Positions 28,744 through 33,180 of a DNA stretch of 33,180 nucleotides are shown piece by piece. The notes beneath the pieces were generated by a model. The model saw only the letters and a program-made list of their open reading frames with translations. It was not told where the DNA came from and did no database searches. Origin of the DNA: Chrysophaeum taylorii (Eukaryota > Sar > Pelagophyceae > Pelagomonadales > Pelagomonadaceae); the NCBI GenBank assembly GCA_029834535.1, contig JAQMWT010000170.1, positions 1-33,180 on the forward strand, written 5' to 3'. The position numbers and the translations under genes were made by a program. Position 1 is the stretch's first letter. Every line of letters begins with the position of its first letter.

Positions 28744-29149
28744 GTGTGGCGGTAACCCTTGCACCGCCATCCTTACCCCTAGTTCCATCGAGTTCTCTAC
28801 CCCACTTCCTGATTACTGGACTCTACTTCAACCCCTGACGCACGTATTTGTAACGCCACAGGCGTTTACTTCTTTCAAATCGACTAATCTCAACCATTAA
28901 TCATTTTACGAGTCTTCGGATTGAAGCTCGTGGGCAGTTTGAAGGTTGATCGGCAGGAAGGAAGCGCTCCTCTACCCGCTCGGCACCCTCGAGACGTCGA
29001 GGGCACAGTCGAAGCAGGGTAAGAAGTCGGCGCGTATAATCCTTTCCTGTCGCAGGTGGTGGAGGATACGAGATCTTGCTACATCGACGAGATCTCCGAA
29101 GCTACAACTGCAAGCCAAGCGTTGGGAACAGCACAAGCACCGCCGGTAG
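28744..29149. other. Leader region of Copia C, possible LTR end
   Basis: No firm gene. In the plus frame a peptide PSSIEFSTPLPDYWTLLQPL ends at a stop near 28900. A frame in phase with Copia C Gag (28946-29149) ends at a TAG right before it. A 37-nt GTAAGA..CGCAG segment at 29018-29054 could be a leader intron. I could not identify LTR boundaries because the 3' LTR is outside the window. Confidence 0.3.
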
Positions 29150-31158
29150 TTGCCGCGGGGATTGATCACCCCCGAAGCTCTTCATGGCGCTCGAGAGAAG
29201 GATATCCGTGAAAACCGCGATATGAACTTCACGCGGCTTTACAAACGCATTACTGATGTTTACATGGGTCATGGAGATCGTGTCGCTCAGTCTGCAATTG
29301 CTTCACTGCATTCCTTGGTGTGCAACAACATCGATGAACTTGAGTCTTTTCTTAACAAGTTCATTACTGGTGTTCAAGTTGCTCGGCATCATCAAGATTT
29401 CCCTGACTCAAGTGCATTGCAGTTGCTTCAAACGAAAATCCCCGACTCGCTCTTGTCTAAGGATCTCATTGCACTTGATCCTAAATTGCGCACATATGAT
29501 GGTTTCGTTGATCGCCTCCACAGTAAAGTTTTTGATTATCTTCAGACCAAGTCTGTGCACGTCCATGCTACGTTCCGTGAAAGTCCCCGTCATCGTGAAC
29601 GCTCCAACTTTTATGGTCGCCATCCTTCTGAAAAGTATTTTCATCGCTTCAATGCTTTACGCTCTCAACAACATTCTAGCCCACGCCCCTCTTTTCGATC
29701 ATCATTCCGTCACCCACCTTCATCTTCACGTGGTTTTCATCGCAAGCGCCAACGCCATACTGATCTTTGTCACTTTTGTGGTATTCCTGGCCATCACCAG
29801 AAAGATTGTCATAAGCGTCAGCGCTATTTGCACTCACAAGCTACCGCCCGCCCACGGCATCAACACCAATACCCACGTCGGTTGCATTCCCAATACCCAC
29901 CTCGGTCCACTCCCCAATACCCACCTAGGCCCCATCCACCCTTCTACCAACACCATCTTTTCACCCCCAATCCACCCTTGCCACCATCTCAATCCTCTCC
30001 GCCGCTTCTTGCGTTGCCACCCTCCACCACACCCTCTGTCCCGCCTTCCACCGCTGTCACCCTTCCTGACCCATCCCTTTCTGCACCCACCTACCCGTCC
30101 TACAATTTCCACCTTCTTTCCATCTCCCCCTCCATTCACCAAGTCCTTTCCTCCACCAACGCACTTACCGCTCTGCTCACCGCTCGTGAGCGCGACTACC
30201 TTCACAGCACCAATCTTCGTCTCGTTGTCTATGATACCGGCGCCAACGTCAGCCTTTTTGATTCTCCCGCTGGCTTCACTGACCTGGACAACACTCAACA
30301 GCATTCCATCACTTCTGCTATCGGCACTGGCTCTGTTTCCGGTTCTGGCACTGCTCACTTAACGTTCCCTTCAATTGGTCCTCTTGACAATCGTGGTCTT
30401 CCTTCTCCTGCACCCACTCTTTCCGCCCCTCATGGTATACATGTCGCGTTTCCGCATACCCTCATCTCTCCTGGCCTTGGTGACAAACGGATTCTTGCGG
30501 ATCATTCCCTTGAACAAGTTGGTTACGATTGCCACACCATTCAGGCCGTTGATCCTGCTTATCCGCAACGCATTTTACGTCACCGCCAAACGCATCACGT
30601 TATTCCCCTGCTTCGTCGCTGTGGTCTTCTTTTGATCGTCTGTTGGATCGGCAATACGACCGCTGCGCCCTACACGGACTACGTTTCACCTTTTGTGGCA
30701 TTTTCTTCTTCCCCTCGTGTCCATGATCCTTGTGCGTTTCCCGCTGTGTCTCAACGCACTCAACTCACTTTCGATCTTTGGCATGCTCGTCTTGGTCATT
30801 ATAGTCCTGCCTATATTCGGCGTTTGTCTTCTCTTGCTGTTGGCGCACCGTTTTTCCCGAGCTCCGCGTCGCTTTCTTTTTGTCCTGCTTGTGCTCTCGG
30901 TAAAATGCATGCTGCGCATGTTGGCCAACGTAAAGCTCATGCTTCCACTTCGTCTTCTTCCTCCGAGCCTTTGTCTCGTCCACGTGCCGTTGCGCCCTAC
31001 CTTATTATCCACGCCGATCTCATGTTTGCTGGCGTCCCATCCTACATATATCACGATCGCGCGATCCTCACGTTTGTCGATGATCATACGCGCCGCCGCA
31101 CGCGTTACTTTGCTCCACGACACGATGCCCTTACGAACGCTCGACAACTCGAACTTTT
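29150..31158 (+). CDS. Copia C Gag, protease and N-terminal integrase
   Basis: This part forms the particle, matures it and begins the integrase. After a helical Gag core (DELESFLNKFITGVQVARHH, then DSLLSKDLIALDP) comes the zinc knuckle CHFCGIPGHHQKDC at about residues 208-221, then a Pro-rich spacer with imperfect QYPPR repeats. The aspartic protease box is VVYDTGANVSLF, with DTGA in place of the common Copia DSGA. The pre-integrase zinc site is WHARLGHYSP..FCPACALGK, and the first catalytic Asp of integrase is in IIHADLMFAG. The frame's first codon here is TTG directly after a TAG, so the true start is uncertain; an upstream exon or an internal ATG (MNFTRLYKR, 29223) is possible. Read literally, the frame runs on to 31477, but similarity stops at about 31158. 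Confidence 0.82.
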
Positions 31159-33180
31159 CTGTCTACCGTGGTTCGCCCATTCGGATATCGCGTTGCCCTC
31201 ATCTACACCGATCGTGACCGCTCTCTTATGGGCCAATTCGAAACCTTCTGTCTGGGCAACAATATTGCGCTTCGGCGCGCTCCGGCAGCACAGTCCAAAA
31301 CTTCACAGGCTCACGCTTTTTCCGGTGTTGTGGAACGCTCTCATCGCGCAACCGCGGATATTACTCGCACTCTTTTGGTACATGCGCACCGTCCACCTGA
31401 TTTTTGGCGTTGGGCCATGGAAACGGCTGACTTCATCTCTGAGCGTATGCCAAATGCCTCTAATCCTGGATATATGACGCCATATGAAATGCTACATGAA
31501 ACACTCCCGCGTGTCGATTTTCTTCGTGTTTGGGGCTGTCCTGCTGCAATTCTTACTGGCGACAAATGGCCTACCAAAGCTATAACCGGTATCTTCATTG
31601 GGTATCCCTCTGCAGGCCCTGGATATCGCATATTGCTTCAACGCCCCACAGGTCCTGTCATCCACACCTCGATTGATGTTGTTTTTGACGAAAATTTCGC
31701 TCTGCGTAAGTCACTGTCCACCCAACCCCCTCCTCCGTCTCTCGTGGATTCTCGTTTTCCTGACTTGTTTTATTACGACCCTCGTCTATCTTCGGCCGTA
31801 AGCCCCATATCTTCTGTTTTTGATGCTCCGGAGCCGGCCTTATCGGGACTGATCACCCCAGCGTCACTGCCCACAATGTTACCGGCCAATACGAAACGTG
31901 CACCATTACGTCGTGCCAAACGGGGCCGACCGCGCAAAGTCGACCAACCAACAAACTTTTTTACGGGCCATGTTTCATCCTGTCACGATGTTGATACGGG
32001 CCATTCTGATGTTGATACGGGCCATTCTGATGTCGATACGGGCCATTCTGTTTCCTCTGTCGCTTCTGTTTCCCCCTGTCACTCTTTGTATGTCTCTTCT
32101 GTTAGCTTTCGTTTGTTAGTTCATTATGTCTTCCTTCCCCTTTGTTTAGCTAACACCCTTGTTGATCCTCATGCACACGTTTATTACTCTGCTTCCGAAG
32201 AAATGTCCCAGTATTCAGACCTTGACGAAACTACTATCACTTCCACCCATTTACGTGAAGCTTTAGCTCCGACCAATCCTGAGCGTCCTGGCTGGTTGCA
32301 AGCCATCGCCAAAGAATACAGCTCTCTTGGTCAACTTGGTTGTTGGGATGTGATTCGCCTCCCTCAGACTTTTTCTGGCAACATTTGTACCCTCAAGTGG
32401 ATCCTCCGCAAGAAGTATGACTCTGGCCGCTTCAAATCGTACAAGGCTCGCCTTGTCGTCCGCGGTTACACCCAGGTTCACGGCATTGATTATCATGACA
32501 CCTACTCACCGGTTGCCAACATCGTCACGATCCGTTTCTTTCTGACCTTTGTCGCTGTTCATGACTGGGATTTGCACAAGTTGGATGTTAGCTCCGCTTT
32601 TATTCAAGCTCCCATTGACGAAGACATCTATGTCTGGCCACCCGAAGGCTATGCTCCTCGCCAACCCACCGATGGTTCCAAAATCGTTTACAAGCTCCGT
32701 CGCTCTTGGTATGGTTGCAAACAAGCTTGTCGCAATTGGTGGCTTTATTTGGAACGCTTCCTTCTCAATGATTGTGGCTTCGTCCGCGGATCTGTTGACA
32801 CTTGCCATTACAAGCTCGTCCTCAATTCTACCGTGGTCCTCCGTCTTGTTTTGGTCGTCGATGATCTTCTTGTGGCGCACCCTCCTCATTGCATTGGCCA
32901 TTACCAAGCCTTTTTCCTCCGTTTCCGCGCTTTCACTGACGTCAATGAACTCGATCTCACCTCTTACGTTGGTCTTCGCATTACGCGTGATCGCCCTCGG
33001 AGAACCCTCCGGAGAACCCTCACTCTTGACCAATCCCATGCTATCCGTGAAATCCTTACCGAACATCGCTTCATCAACAGTAAACCCGAACTCACTCCCG
33101 CTCCCAAAGGTCTTCATCTTTCTGCGGCTGATTGTCCAGCTCCTGGTTCTCCAGATCACATCTCATGGCACGCATCCCTT
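31159..33180 (+). CDS. Copia C integrase core and reverse transcriptase, partial
   Basis: One base off the upstream frame, it continues the integrase: the second Asp in IYTDRDRSLMGQFETFC, the Glu in FSGVVERSHRATAD, then PPDFWRWAMETADF and LRVWGCPAAI, the usual region after the core. A linker with a triplicated DVDTGHS follows. The RT begins at about 32230 with PGWLQAIAKEYSSLG and shows KARLVVRGYTQVHGIDYHDT and YSPVA, then HKLDVSSAFIQAPIDEDIYV, SWYGCKQACRNW and the catalytic LVVDDLLVAH (Val for Tyr in YVDD). RNase H would lie past the window. The frame is open to 33180. Its separation from the upstream half is a 1-nt change around 31155-31159 (ACTTTTCTG), probably a mutation or sequencing error; programmed shifting is less likely. 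Confidence 0.85.
   Translation, partial: MSTVVRPFGYRVALIYTDRDRSLMGQFETFCLGNNIALRRAPAAQSKTSQAHAFSGVVERSHRATADITRTLLVHAHRPPDFWRWAMETADFISERMPNASNPGYMTPYEMLHETLPRVDFLRVWGCPAAILTGDKWPTKAITGIFIGYPSAGPGYRILLQRPTGPVIHTSIDVVFDENFALRKSLSTQPPPPSLVDSRFPDLFYYDPRLSSAVSPISSVFDAPEPALSGLITPASLPTMLPANTKRAPLRRAKRGRPRKVDQPTNFFTGHVSSCHDVDTGHSDVDTGHSDVDTGHSVSSVASVSPCHSLYVSSVSFRLLVHYVFLPLCLANTLVDPHAHVYYSASEEMSQYSDLDETTITSTHLREALAPTNPERPGWLQAIAKEYSSLGQLGCWDVIRLPQTFSGNICTLKWILRKKYDSGRFKSYKARLVVRGYTQVHGIDYHDTYSPVANIVTIRFFLTFVAVHDWDLHKLDVSSAFIQAPIDEDIYVWPPEGYAPRQPTDGSKIVYKLRRSWYGCKQACRNWWLYLERFLLNDCGFVRGSVDTCHYKLVLNSTVVLRLVLVVDDLLVAHPPHCIGHYQAFFLRFRAFTDVNELDLTSYVGLRITRDRPRRTLRRTLTLDQSHAIREILTEHRFINSKPELTPAPKGLHLSAADCPAPGSPDHISWHASL
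31987..32049 (+). repeat. Three 21-bp tandem repeats in Copia C linker
   Basis: Units at 31987, 32008 and 32029 with consensus GATGTTGATACGGGCCATTC plus T; the third has one substitution. They are in frame and encode DVDTGHS three times, in the disordered linker between integrase and RT, so copy number can change without breaking the frame. Confidence 0.9.

Larger units (their letters stand above)
29150..33180 (+). mobile_element. Copia C: well-preserved Ty1/Copia retrotransposon, right end outside window
   Basis: A Gag-Pol reading frame in classical Copia order, Gag with CCHC knuckle, protease, integrase, RT, on the plus strand. It runs from 29150 to about 31158 in one frame and from about 31159 to the window end in another, with no further stop seen. 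It is more intact than the left-hand Copia elements, differs in sequence, lacks their T-x-x-S-L-N-Y motif and has no methyltransferase. Pyrimidine-rich codon choice (C/T in third position) distinguishes it from its neighbours. Confidence 0.9.

Noticed and set aside
28946..29149. ORF in phase with Copia C Gag, taken as its N-terminus
   Set aside because: It ends at a TAG immediately before the Gag frame and its sequence (WRIRDLATSTRSPKLQLQ) shows no Gag similarity. It may be leader sequence.

Overview
This is eukaryotic DNA, probably from a protist or alga; the sequence does not fix the lineage. It holds one recognisable host gene, a TRAPPC11 homologue with a canonical GT-AG intron. Nearly everything else is transposable elements nested in one another. 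GC-rich blocks (the LINE, the DDE transposase, the second transposase fragment) alternate with AT-richer Copia DNA. I found no tRNA, rRNA or CRISPR.

Left (1-16.4 kb, mostly minus strand): a decayed Copia remnant (1-1473) carries a 138-bp LINE 3' fragment flanked by an 81-bp direct repeat. Next comes one large, broken Copia polyprotein ('Copia A'), read on the minus strand from about 11.35 kb down to 2392. Its order is Gag linker/aspartic protease, a cytosine-C5 DNA methyltransferase domain, an unrecognised region, integrase, reverse transcriptase and RNase H. Three SINE-like elements of about 360 bp (3586-3953, 5090-5449, 7823-8178) have landed in it. A Gag-like ORF at 15.4-16.4 kb may be its separated 5' end, split off by a Helitron helicase fragment (11384-11640), a nearly full-length APE-type LINE (11732-14950) and a tandem-repeat patch (15001-15331).

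Middle (16.4-23.3 kb): a copy of a Copia fragment abuts a DDE-type transposase gene (17272-19598) with an apparent 37-nt intron and a Tudor-like C-terminal domain. After it come a 2.45-kb element with subterminal AAGTTTGGTCA repeats in opposite orientation at its two ends, and a second transposase-like C-terminal fragment.

Right (23.4-33.2 kb): TRAPPC11 lies on the minus strand. Beyond it are a 3'-truncated SINE and a second, much better preserved Copia element ('Copia C', plus strand from about 29150 and running off the window). Copia C has CCHC Gag, protease, integrase and RT and is broken by only one apparent 1-nt frameshift.

The most notable items are the methyltransferase inside the Copia polyprotein and a 21-bp motif present five times in the left Copia DNA. 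Inside the ORFs the motif encodes a recurring T-x-x-S-L-N-Y peptide, and in Copia A it falls at domain boundaries.
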